Positions 31,766-43,388 of a stretch of 64,000 nucleotides of DNA are shown in pieces (position 1 is the stretch's first letter; each line of letters begins with the position of its first letter). The position numbers and the translations under genes are program-made. The notes below the pieces were generated by a model, which saw only the letters and a list, made by a program, of their open reading frames with translations, was not told the origin of the DNA and searched no databases. Origin of the DNA: Prinsepia uniflora (taxonomy: Eukaryota; Streptophyta; Magnoliopsida; Rosales; Rosaceae); contig CM064867.1 of NCBI GenBank assembly GCA_032719365.1, positions 62,804,136 to 62,868,135 of the forward strand, written 5' to 3'.

Positions 31766-34700
31766 TGTAACGACCCGTCCCGAATTCCGTGATTAGATTA
31801 GTGACTAATCGTGATTAGTGATGCTAATCCGTGATTAGTTGGGCGAAATCGGACGAACGATGTAAAATGACCGTTTTGCCCCTGATCATGGGTAAAACGT
31901 TGACTTTTCGTTCATGCGGTCAAATGGACTTTGGCCAATAACTATGACGTAGTTTGGGACTTCATGAGTTCGTAGACAGGTGGCACGTTGGCTTCCGACA
32001 TTTGAGGAAGAAGTTATAATGTTCGGAAGTTCATGGTCATTTTGGTAAATTCGGTTAAAAAGGGGCAAATAGTTGACTTTTAGCTTGGGAGATTCGATGG
32101 CCGAGGGCCGAGAACCGTCATGTAGATCGGGTCGATACGAATCCATAGACAGTCGGCACATTGAAATCGGACTTCGAACGGGAAAGTTATGGTTCACGGA
32201 AGTTCGATTTCACTATGCATGTATATCAAGGGTGTTGAGGTGGCAATATCTGATTGGGCAGATATTTTGGTGGGACCCATGGATGAGGGACAAGTGTCAC
32301 TCATCCCATTAGTCAATTTCCCTAATTTGTGGATCTACATAATTAAATAATATTATCTATTATTATTTTATAATTTCCAATTTAATCCTGGCCATCCATT
32401 CCTATACTCCCTAAATCATCACCGTCCATCTCATCTCTCTCTTTTCTGATAATCATCATCATCATCTAACATTCTCTTCTCTCTCCCCGCGACACCATTT
32501 TCCCATTTTCTTCTTCTTTGCTCTCCATACAAACACACACCTGAAACACACATATACCCACCTCCATCATCCATCTTGTGTGTGTGTGACATTAAGTGTG
32601 ACTGAGGGAGAGTGAGAGGCTGAGAGTGGCGAGGACGGCGGGCCACGACGGCGGTTCACGACGGAGGAAAGTATAACCTGTGAGTTTCGAATTTTAGAAA
32701 CCATGTTTTGGTCGTGGTTTTAGCTCCTTTGTGATTCTATTATGGCCTAGGGACAAGGATAATCTATTTGGGATCGATTTTGAGGAGAATGGACGTGTGG
32801 GACAGCTGGAAACAGAGGAGGAGGGCTATGGTTACTGTTCATCGTTCTCTGGTGAGTGTTAAGCTTAGTTTTCTTGGTTTTTAATTAAACAAAAGGTTGT
32901 TGGGGATTAGAGGATAACCTAGGTGGAATTTGGATCAAAAATGGCTGAGTATTGGCTGAGAACCGGTTGGACCTGTTCACCGGTTCAGTCGAACCGAAAA
33001 AACCAGAGGACTGGGTCCAGTGCGAGGTAGGGGATGACACTATTCACGCACGTGGGCTTCACGCACATCTGCTTGTGGCGGCACGTGGGGGCTCGTGGTG
33101 GGTCCGATGGGGAAACTTTCAACACGCAAAACACTCTATTCGATGTAACGAACATTTTTGGGCTGGTTTCGTGTCAATCGGACACCGTCTCGATAATTTT
33201 CGTGGCATCAGAAGGTTTAGGTTCGAGTTTTAAAATAGTTAAAAATTCGAGAAACTTACGGGGCTTCAATGAGAGGTTAATAAGGTAGTTAGTAACCCTC
33301 TAGATTGATTTGGACAGGTTTGGGAGTCCTAGTGACGACGATTAGCCTGGTGAGGCTTACGACATGCAAACCGAGGGGACAACTTAGGACGGTCTGTGAA
33401 CGGACCTTGCTTTCTAAATTGTGATGCATGCATAAATGTTTTATATGGTTTATGATAATGATTCTATGATGTTGAATTAGATGATTGTGGTTTATATGGT
33501 TTCACGCATTTCGAGGCGATTTACGTGCTTGCACATAAATCGAGGTTTTCAGTTTTACACTGATTTTTCGTACTTATGATTTTATAAATAGTTTAATGAA
33601 ATGGTTTTGGATTTGAAAAGGTAAACTCGGGTTCGAGACCCATTCATTTTGGAAACTCTCGGACTCGAAATCCTTTTAGTCTCGGGCCAGCAGCCTAATT
33701 GATTCTTAAATCGATTACGGATTTGCAATTATGGAATCGGGCACGAGTCCCATTTGAATTATGAACTCTCAGACTTGAAGTCCATTTGATTTAACGAGGC
33801 ATCGGGCCGAAGGCCCAGTTGATTTATGTATCGAGCCGCAGGCCAGTTGGTTTACGAATCGGGCTCGGAGCCCAGTTGACTTACGTATCGAGCACGAGGC
33901 CCATTTAGTTTACGATATCGGGCACAAGGCTCATTTGGTTTACGAAATAGGGTACAAGGCCCAGTTGGTTTTATGATTCGGGCCTAGGGCCCAGTTACGT
34001 TTTACGATTGTGATTTCGGGTCAGGGTCTCACAAATGGATTTACGGTTCATGACGGTTTATGGGAACCGGCATGAACCCTTAAAAGGTTTTATGATTCAT
34101 GACGGCTTATGGGGGCTGGGCAAGAATCCTTGAAGGTTTAAAGAATGATTTCAAAAGGTTTTTCGTATGCCATCCTTTATATTTGTACTGTCTCCTCCGG
34201 GGAGGATCGTTGGCCTGGGGGGATCCCTGAGTAGTCACGGAGCACTGACTGAGTGGAGTCGCCCCTCGGTTGGGTTCCTTACTTTCAGAAAAGCCATGGT
34301 TCGTAACCTCCAAGTAGGGTCATTGATCTACGGATATTGACCTGGGTGGACCCTAGAGAGACTTGGGTTTGAGATCCCGGGTAGCACGCACGTAACTCTA
34401 GATTACTGTGACAGGATTGGTGATATGAAATATATTGGATAAACATGATTTCAAATGGTTTGGGAAATTGTGTTTTATGATTGATAAATGGATTTGGGCT
34501 GAGATCCCACATATGTTTACTATGTTATGTTTCTATAAATGGTTTTGGGCAGGAGCCTATATGGATGTGGGTTTTTAAACATATGTGATTGGATAAATGG
34601 TTTTACTATGCATGCATGCTTTTTAGTGAAGGGTATAAAGGTCTTTTATAAAATGTATTTACGAACTATTACTTTTTGTCCACTCACAGTCTTTCTGTTT

Positions 34701-34892
34701 TCAATACCCTTCAGGTTGAATACGGTATGGGCTGTAGCAGTGACCGAGACATCACATACTTCCTTCGGATCCTAACATACTCTGGAAGCCTTCGGGCTAA
34801 AGGTTTTAATTTTCCCTGGTCTGACACTTCGTGTCAGACGGGATCAGGGGCGTCCCGCGTTAATCCTGGGGGGATTGGGACGGGTCCTGACA
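31766..34892 (+). repeat. 3' LTR of LARD copy 1, most complete LTR
   Basis: It starts TGTAACGACCCGTCCC and ends GGGACGGGTCCTGACA. It holds every block of the family in order, including the 270 bases missing from its partner. The palindrome at 32280-32305 has one changed base. Confidence 0.88.
33620..34010 (+). repeat. GGGC-hairpin minisatellite in 3' LTR
   Basis: It matches 26590-27020 unit by unit, with a few units lost. Typical unit core: 'cgggctcggagcccagttga'. Confidence 0.75.
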
Positions 34893-34897
34893 CTTCA
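34893..34897 (+). repeat. Right target duplication of LARD 1 (CTTCA)
   Basis: It equals 24962-24966. The host LTR resumes after it. Confidence 0.88.
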
Positions 34898-36186
34898 TAC
34901 ACAACCCTTTGGGTGGCGCGTTAGGGCTCGTGGAGCATGGTTTGAGGAAGTGTTCAACAAATGAATTAATCTATTTGATGTAACGAACATTTTGGGACTG
35001 GTTTCATGTCGATCGGACACCGTCTTGATATTGTTCGGGACGTTCGAAGGTTTAGGATTGAGTTTAAAAATAGTTAAAAATTCCAAAAAATTATGGGGCT
35101 TTAGTGAAGGGTTATTTAAGTATTATTAACCCCCTAATGTGATGTGGACATGTTCGGGAGTCCCTGTGACTGTGTTTGGCCTGGGAGAGCCGTATGGCAC
35201 GCGTATCGAGGCGGCAGCTCGGATGGTCTGTGAATGGACCTTGTTTTCTAAATTGATGCATGCATAAATTTTTATTATGCGTTTTAATATATGCTTTGTG
35301 ATTCCATGAGTGTATTTGTGTGTGTTTACGTATTTTCACGTATTTTGAGGTTTCAGACTTATACGGTGCTTATACGGGTTTGTACTTCTATGTTGGTTTA
35401 AACGAAATAGTTTTGGATTTAAAAAAGATAAACTCGGGCATAAGACCCATTTGGTTTTGTCTCGGGCATGTAGGCCTTTTGATGAACTACATGTATGAGT
35501 CGTGGCCGTGGCGTGTGCTTTGTGCACGGCGACAAACGACACTACGCTTGCCTCCGGACTGGGATGTGTTCCTTCCGGAGGGGTCACGATGCACGTTCCA
35601 TTGTCGAGTAGCCACTGGAGGCTCGACTTCGGAGCGCTGACTGTTCAGGATATCGATCGGTGATGAGTGCACCATGATCTCGTAGTGGTCGCGTCGGTTG
35701 ATTCGTTCACGATGACATACCAGGATTGAGGGTGGTCCTCGATGGATGGGGGCATGCATCACTACGATCGGAATCTTGACTAACCCTGCGATATCGGGCG
35801 CGATGCCCAGTAGAGTCATGAGTTCGAGCTTAAGGCCCAGTTACTTTACGTTTATGATTTCGGGTCAAGGACCCTAAATAGATTTCTGGTTTCATGACGG
35901 TTTATAGGGACCGGGCATGAATCCCTTGAAAGGTTTTAAGAATGTTTTCGATATATATATATATATATATTCATATACCTTCCTTTATTTGGATTGTCTC
36001 CTCTGGGGAGGGTCGTTGGCCTGGGTGGTCCCCAGAGTAGTCACGGTGCACTAATTGAGTGGAGTCGCCCCCGTTGGGTACCTTAGTCTTAAGAAGGCTT
36101 ATGGATTATAACCCCATAGGGAAGGTCATTGATCTACGAACATTGATGACACGACCCATCCCAATCCCCCCGGGATTAACGTGGGA

Positions 36187-36191
36187 TGCGT
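36187..36191 (+). repeat. Left target duplication of solo LTR (TGCGT)
   Basis: TGCGT equals 39129-39133. Confidence 0.85.
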
Positions 36192-39128
36192 TGTAACAAC
36201 CCGTACCTTCAGGAAGGGTAAAAATGTAATTTTTGTGAAGTTTTGTAAAAAGGACGATTTTGCCCTTGTGAATAGTAGACGAAAAGTTGACTTTTTGTAC
36301 TATCGATTGGATGAGTGTTAGCCCTTGACCGTGACGTAGTTTAGGACGTCACGAGTCCGTAGACAGGTGGCAGGTTCGATTCGGACAACCGGAGGAAAAG
36401 TTATGATGTACGGAAGGTTGGGGGCGTTACCGTAATTTTGAGTAAACGAGGGTAATGTTGACTTTTTGGAGGACTTGTGGTTTTCACGTAGACCGAGGAC
36501 CGTTGGATAGGTCTCGACGTCCTGAGTTCAACGACAGGCGGCACGCTGTCATCGGACGTCGGACGAAGTATTTATGGGTCTAAAACATTCGAGGGCAAAA
36601 CGGTAATTAATTATACAAGGGGTATTTTGGTCTTTTTCATTCAGCCAATCAGAGATGGGCAAGTGGCAACAGGTGGCTGGGATATTTTGTTTTGCACCAA
36701 GGGTTTGTGGACACGTGGTGAGAAGCCAGAGGCTTCTGGAGGTGTCTAAAGTGTGCACGGCCACACTTGGTTCATTTTTGAACCGTGCAATCCGTTGAAC
36801 ATACAGAGAAACAGAGAGAAGAAAATTGAAGAAGATTGATCGATCTTGATGCTAGAGAGAGTGAAGAGTGAGTTGAGAGAAGGACGGTGAAGCAAGGCGG
36901 TGCTGGTGAGCACGATTTGGGGCTGCAACCGTGCACGGAGGCGACGTGGTGGACGGCTGGATATTTGGAAGAAACAGAGGAGGCAGTGGACGGTGGTGGC
37001 TGCTGTGCCGTTTGGTGGATCGATTCAAGCCACTAGGAGACTCAGGAGGCTACGGGGAGTCCCACGAGCACCGTGGTAGGTGACGGTTCTCACAGCGGCG
37101 CCAGAATCGAAGGGTAACTTCTTTTGCTCTGTTTTCCCGTAGATTTTCATTTCAAAAGTCGTGGACCTAGAGCTAGAATCGAAGGGATTGGTGAGTGAAG
37201 TGAGGTTTAGGGAGGTCCTAGGAGTAGTTTATGACGGTTGCCGTGACGGGGAAGTTCACGGTGGGAGGTGGTGCGACGGAGGGTACTCTGTACCCTGTTT
37301 GGCCGTGAATTTCAAACGGGGAATCGTGGAGTTAGAGGGTGAGTCGAGGGTTCCTGTGAGTTGTGTGTGGTTCAGTGAAGTCGTGGGAGGAGTCTAGAAT
37401 GACCACCGTGAAGGGGGAAGTGCTGAGTGGCCGGGAAGGAAAACAGAGGGTTGTTTGGTTTTTCTTTCGAGCTTCAGTTGTGAAGCTATGGGTCGAGTCG
37501 AACCAAGAGAGTGAGGGGGATGAATTCTTTGAGAGTGGACGAAACTTTAGGTGAAGATAGGAGGGGAAATGGTGGCCGGACGGTGGAGAAAGGTTCTCGC
37601 CGGTCCGGGTTGCAGTCTGGTGCGAACCGGGTTCGATCAAGGAAGACGGTGGCACTGTAGCAGGCGCGTGAGGCCCACGCGCAGCCACTTTGGGCGGCGC
37701 GTGGAGGCGCGTGGGGAGGAATCCGACCAAGCTTCCAACATGAGTTTAGTCCTAAATGTTCTAAGGAATCCAATGGTATAGGTTTCGGGTTAATCGGATG
37801 GTGTTACGGGATGATTCGGGAATCCGTAAGGTTTAGGGTTTATGATTAAAATATTATTAAATTCCCGAAAAAATTGGGAATTTAAGGGAAGGTATCCTTG
37901 ATGTAATTGTGACCCTATTTGGTATCGATTGACAGGACGGGAGACACCAGAGACGGTTGAGGAGCGCACGGGGCGCGAGTGACTTGCTCTGAACTGTGAG
38001 TGGACTCTTTCTTACTTCCGAGCATGCCTAAATGTTTTCATCAATGTTTTATGATTTTATGTGTGTTTTTATGTCCTGATGATGATTATATGTGATTGAG
38101 ATGTTTGCACGTTTTTCGAGATGTTTTCGAGATTTTGCACGTTTTTCGAGAAAAAGCTGGTTTTCAGATTTTTATGCTATAATTAAGAAATTCAACCTAC
38201 AAATGTTTTCTGATGATGGTAAATGGGTTGTGGAATATGATTTGGGATTTTCCTATAGTTTTGTTATGAACATGGATCTTTTTCCGGATTTGGGTTCGGA
38301 ATGTCGGTTCTGAACGCCGAAAGGGCTTCGAACTAGGGATTCCGAATTCGAGTTTGGTGATGGGTTTCGAAACGGTTTTACACTGAAATGGATTGGATTT
38401 GCTGGATCTGGATATGGGTTTAAAGACCCGGATATCGATGGACGGGGGACGGGCCCGGATTGAGTTTAAAGACTCGGATATTTATGATATTTCCCCCATA
38501 GGCCTATTGAGTTTAAAGACTCGGGAGTTTAAAGACTCGGATTTATATGTGAGGCCGGATTGAGTTTAAAGACTCGGATAGGTCCAGCAGGTTTAATCGG
38601 AAATGAAACTTTGATGCTGAACCATGATTTCTATATCCGTTTTATAGTGTATCTGTTTCTTATGATGTTTTATAGTGTTTCTGTTTCTTATGATGTTTCA
38701 TATTATGATTTTTCTAATACTTCGTTGGGCATGCCTGGTTTCAAACCGGAGGGAACAAATGATTATGTTTCCTTAACTTTGATTTGATGGTAAACGGTTT
38801 TAAAAATTTTATTCCTTTTGGTCCACTCACACCTTCTGTTTTTTCAATTTCCCTCCAGGTCGTGGTGATAGCGCTGGGGTGAACGTTGAGGCAGATATCG
38901 AGGCATAGAGCTTCCGACGTTCTTCCGTTGCGGACTTAGACTTGTAGGACTTTTGGTGCCCATTTTGTAGAACTATGCTCTGGCTTACTGTTGTATATAT
39001 TTACTCCTTCGTCTGATAGTTATGCTTATAGTTGTATTAAGGTTATTTTTGGTACTGTAAGTGTGATTGTCAGACGGGAGCAGGGTTCATCCCGGGTATC
39101 GAGGTGATATTTGGGACGGGTCCTGACA
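36192..39128 (+). mobile_element. Solo long LTR, second subfamily, 2937 bp
   Basis: It starts TGTAACAACCCGTACC and ends GGGACGGGTCCTGACA with a perfect TGCGT duplication. It differs from the LARD LTRs in much of the middle: a GAGTTTAAAGACTC array replaces the GGGC array, but the acceptor-like block (38818-38861) and the terminal 'gtcagacgggagcaggg' remain. An antisense relative lies at 47077-49236. It inserted into an older LTR of opposite orientation. Confidence 0.9.
38400..38585 (+). repeat. GAGTTTAAAGACTC array in solo LTR
   Basis: Five or more units of 'gagtttaaagactcgg' with short linkers. The same unit occurs in the gypsy LTR (6930-7080), linking this subfamily to the coding element. 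Confidence 0.7.
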
Positions 39129-39133
39129 TGCGT
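39129..39133 (+). repeat. Right target duplication of solo LTR (TGCGT)
   Basis: It equals 36187-36191. Confidence 0.85.
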
Positions 39134-39660
39134 CATGCTCCCGTCTAACACGAAGTGTCAGACAAGGGATAATACGTACCTCTCCTCATACGGAGCTCCC
39201 AGAGTGTGCTAGGATCGGTGGAGGAGTGCGATGTCTCGGTCTCTGCTGCAGTCCGCATCCGTGATCAACCTGAAGGGCATTAAAACCATTAAGAACTGTG
39301 AGTGGACGAAAATCAATAAGTTCATAAAAACACTTTTCATAAAGACATTTATGCCCTTCACTAAAAAGTATGCATGCCTCGAAAATCTGTAATTCAAACA
39401 CTTACTCAAATAAGCCATTAGGGCCTTAGCCTAAAAACCGTAACTCAAAATCAAGTGTGGGAACTCAGCCCAAATAGTAGAATACCAAAATCCGTAAATC
39501 CAAAAGAAAACCATTTCATAGATCCAATAGTCCATATTTACCACATAACCATCTCCGGCATCCCAGATGCCTAGAGTCTCAGACGCTTGACATCCTAGAC
39601 ATCATATCTCACGGTAATAAGCAACGCGTGCTACCCGGGGTCTCTCCAGGTCAATATCTC

Positions 39661-39724
39661 TGACATCCCAGATGTCTGACGTCCCAGATGTCTGACGTCC
39701 CAGATGTCTGACTTCCCAAATGTC
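39661..39724 (-). repeat. Four tandem 16-base units
   Basis: The unit is TGACGTCCCAGATGTC, with one or two changes in the first and last copy. Shorter versions lie at the matching place in 53698-53730 and 55456-55490. Confidence 0.85.
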
Positions 39725-41765
39725 TAATCATTGCAATCCTACTCCTGAGTCACTGTACGGTCTGGTAGCTCCGTATAATGACCCCTCGCAGGCAATGCAC
39801 CATGATTTCCCCAGTGTCCCAGACAGCTGGAGGAGACCATCACATATCCTCGTATCAAGATGGTATATGGAAAATAGTTTTACAAAGCCATTTGAAAGCA
39901 TCTCAATGGGCCCTGCCCGAAATCTCCATAAAACATCACAATTCCATTTTGGGTCCCCGACCCGAAATCAAGTTTATGAAACATAGGGTCCCAGACCCAA
40001 AATCTCCAAAAAACATCACAATTCCATTTAGGGTCCCCGACCCGATATCACGTTTATGAAACACAGGGTCCCAAACCCGAAATCACATTTATAAAACTCA
40101 ACTGGGCCTCATGCCCGGTTTTGTAAACCACTGGGCCCCCGGCCAGATCAAAAGACTCAAAAGGGTCTCAACCCGATTTCGTAAACCAACTGGGCCCCTA
40201 GCCCGATTACATAATTCAAATGGGTCTCGTGCCCGAATTCATCTTTCCAAAACCAAAACCATGCCATAGAATCAAAATTAGACTCACAATCATATAGTCA
40301 TATCATAAACTCGTAAACCTCGAAAAGTGTGTAAATACGGGTTTACCTCAAAATACATGCAATCATATAATCCACCAGTGCCACAATCATCATCATAGAA
40401 ATCACGTATATAAAACATATAAAACAGTTATGCATGCATAGTATTTATAAAACCAAAGTCCACTCACAGACCGTCCTACGCTGTTGCCTCGATACGCGTG
40501 TCATAAGCCTTTTCGGGCCACACCACTATCACCGGGACTTCCAAACTTGTCCAAATCACACTAGAGGGTCACTAACCTCTTCATTAACCTAATATTAAAG
40601 TCCAAAAATTTTTCAAAATTTTTAATTTTTTTTAAACTCAATTCAAAACTTCCGACACCCCGAAACATATTGAAACGGTGTTCGATTGACACGAAACCAG
40701 TCCCAAAATGTTCGTTACATCGAATAGATTAAAAGTCATGTTGAAGTCATCCCCAAAATACCCCTCACGCGCCCCCACGCGCTGTTTGAACCTCCTGCGA
40801 ATGAAACCCATGCGCCGGGCACTGTTCATCGTCCCTAACCTTTGTCTAGACAGGTTCAGTCCGGTTCAGTCCCACTGAACCGGTGGTCCCAGTTCAATGT
40901 CATATTTCGTTCAGTTTTCATCCAATTTCATTCATTTCAAGTCCTAAAGCTTTATATTGTTTTTTCTTATCGATCTACACGGTCTAGACAAGAATTTTAG
41001 GTCGAGATCATACCTTCCGACCGATCATTCGAACCGGCCAAAAATCTCCGCCGTGTTCTCAGCCGTCTAGCCATCCCCAACCTTAGTTTTTGTTCCAATA
41101 GTTTCCTTTAACCCTCCAAGAAAATACCCAATCCATCAAAACGAGCAACAATCAATACAATTAGATTTTCCATTATTGAACAATAACAGAGTAAAATCAG
41201 GTTCTCACTCACCTAGCCGTCACGAGCTCAGTCGTGGTCACCACCATGGTCAGTTCGACCTCAGGAACTCCCTACACTTCTCCAATGCGATCAACAGCCA
41301 ACCAAAATCAATCTTTCATTTTCGAATTTTATAAGCTCCTCTGTTTTTCCTCCGCCGTCGTCCTTGTCGTGCCCAGCTCATCGTCGTGTCGTCCTCGAAC
41401 TCTCAGTCCCTCACCAGTCCCTCACACGAGCACATGGATGCAAAAATAATGGTGGTGTGGTGTGTCGTAGGTTTTGTGTCTTCACGGTTTGAGGGATGTC
41501 GAGAGAGAAAGATAGAGTTTTATGATGAAGGATCAGATGGGAGGGAAAAGGATGGTGGAGATGAATCTTGGAAATAGATGGACGGTTGGGATTAGTTGAG
41601 GAAAATAAAATAATATTTTAAATGGGTAAATGGGACAAGATCCCCATTTTAAGGTGACTGACCAATCAGATGGGTGACACTTGTCACTCATCTGGTGGTC
41701 CTTCTAGAAGGTTCCCCAATCAGAGCCTGCCATATGTCCCCGTTTCTCGGTTTATGTGTAATAGT

Positions 41766-43373
41766 GATTTGGACAGGTTTGGGAGTTCCGGTGACAGCGA
41801 TTGGCTCGGGAGAGCCGTATGGCACGCATATCGAGGCGGAAGCTCAGACGGACTAGGAGTGGAGCTTGTTTTATAAATTGGTGCATGCATAAATGTTTAT
41901 TATATGTTTGAATACTTTTTTGGTGATTCCATAAGTGCATTTGAGTGTGGTTACGTATTGGCACATATTTTGAGGTTTCGGCCTTATACGGTGCCAATAC
42001 GGGTTTGTACTTTCTATGATGGTCTAAATGAAATGGATTTGGATTTCCAAAAGGATAAACTCGGGTATGAGACCGATTTGGTTTTGCCTCGGGCATATGA
42101 CTCTTTACGACCTACGGGTCTGAATCGTGGTCGTGGCGAGTGCTATGTGCACGGCGACCGACGATACGACGCTCGCCTCCGGACTAGGATGTGTTCCTTC
42201 CGGAGAGGTCATGATGCACGATCTGTGGTCGGGCAGCCGATGGTGGCTCAACTTAGGATTGCTGACTGTTCAGGGTATCGATCGCTGATGAGTTTACGGC
42301 GACATACCAGGATTGAGGGCGGTCCTGGATGGATGGTTGCACGCATCACTACAATCGAAGTCGTGACTGAGCATAAGATATCGGGCACGATGCCTAGTGA
42401 GTCATGTGTTTTGGCTTGAGACCCAGTTACTTTACATTTATGATTTCGGGTCGAGGACCCTAATGGATTTCGAGGTTCATGACGGTTTATGGGAACCGGC
42501 ATGAACCCTTGGAAGGTTTTTATGATTCATGACGGTTTATGGGAAACCGGGCATGAATCCGTTGAAAGTTTTTATGGATGATTTTGTTATATATATATAT
42601 GTATATATATTCATATACCTTCCTTTACTTAAATCTATCTCCTCCGGGGAAGGTCGTTGGCCTGGGTGGACCTCGGAGTAGTCACGGAGCACCGACCAAG
42701 TGGAGTCGCCCCCAGTTGGGCTCCTTACTCTCATGAAGGCTTGTACTATAACCTCAGGGTGGGTCATTGGTCTACGGACATTGACCTTGAATCCTGAAAG
42801 ACTTAGGTTAAGACCCCGGGTAGCACGAGCGTAGCTTTGGAAACCGTGACAGGATTGGTTGTGTAAATTATATGTATGTATGATATATGATATGTGATAT
42901 ACGATATATGATATGTGATGTGTACATGTTTTGGGCTGAGTCCCGTATGGAATTGGGCAGTGGCCCTTATGGTTGGTATCTTCATGGATTTGGACAGTGG
43001 CCCATATGATTGGTTCTATATGGTTCTTTCGGTTATGGCTTTGAGCTTAGTTCCCACATATGATTCATTTGGATAAATGGTTTTCGAATACATGCATACT
43101 TTTTAGTGAAGGGTACAAATGTTTCGATAAAATGTTTTTATAAACTCCTTGTTTTGTCCACTCACAGCTTTTAATGTTTTGACTGCCTTTCAGGTTGACA
43201 GCGGATGTGGACTGTTGCAAAGACTCAGATATCACATACCTTCTCCAGATCCTGGGGTACTCTGATAGCCCGAGAGGGCAAAGGTTGGAAATATCCCTTG
43301 TCTGACACTTCGTGTCAGACGGGAGCAGGGTCGTCCCACGTTAATTCCGATCGGATTGGGACGGGTCCTGTCA
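41766..43373 (+). repeat. 5' LTR of LARD copy 2, truncated
   Basis: It begins in the 'gatttggacaggtttggg' block and ends ACGGGTCCTGTCA. It contains ATGCATAAATG (41885), the TA tract (42588-42610), and the 3' hairpin (43302-43320). Confidence 0.82.
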
Positions 43374-43376
43374 CCA

Positions 43377-43388
43377 TGGTATCGGAAC
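43377..43388 (+). other. Degenerate primer-binding site, LARD copy 2
   Basis: TGGTATCGGAAC lies three bases after the LTR end, two changes from the initiator Met tRNA site. Confidence 0.6.

Larger units (their letters stand above)
24967..34892 (+). mobile_element. Large non-autonomous LTR element (LARD), copy 1
   Basis: It comprises two LTRs (24967-27889, 2923 bp; 31766-34892, 3127 bp) around an internal region (27890-31765), with a perfect 5-bp target duplication. A primer-binding site follows the 5' LTR and a purine tract precedes the 3' LTR. The internal region, 3.15 kb without the Cassandra inserted in it, has no RT, integrase, protease or gag motif that I can recognise. Long LTRs with a conserved non-coding centre fit the LARD class. 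A second copy (41766-51732) has a collinear internal region of 3.2 kb, so the lack of genes is a family feature and not damage to one copy. By eye the LTRs differ by several percent, so the insertion is not recent. Confidence 0.85.
23835..36146 (+). mobile_element. Sense long LTR split by LARD copy 1
   Basis: The LTR starts TGTAACGACCCGTCCC at 23835 and runs to 24966. It resumes at 34898 after the inserted element and continues to 36146, where it is cut in the 'gatctacgaacattga' block. Joined, it follows the standard LTR order, which shows that LARD copy 1 inserted into an older relative. The 3' end is missing. The palindrome motif lies at 24180-24203 and a TA tract at 35951-35971. Confidence 0.8.
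36147..41765 (-). mobile_element. Antisense long LTR split by a solo LTR
   Basis: The left part (36147-36191) is the LTR 3' terminus on the minus strand, TGACACGACCCATCCC. It resumes at 39134 with the antisense hairpin block and runs through 'gagtggacgaaaa' (39300), GGGC-type units (39900-40260), 'atgcatgcatag' (40432), antisense 'ttcgttacatcgaatag' (40711) and the palindrome motif (41671-41692), stopping at 41765. The 5' terminus is lost; a sense LTR begins abruptly at 41766. Confidence 0.8.

Noticed and set aside
41904..42419. Open frame of 171 codons, the longest in the window
   Set aside because: It lies wholly inside a non-coding LTR. The equivalent region of other copies is not open, and the peptide has no recognisable domain.
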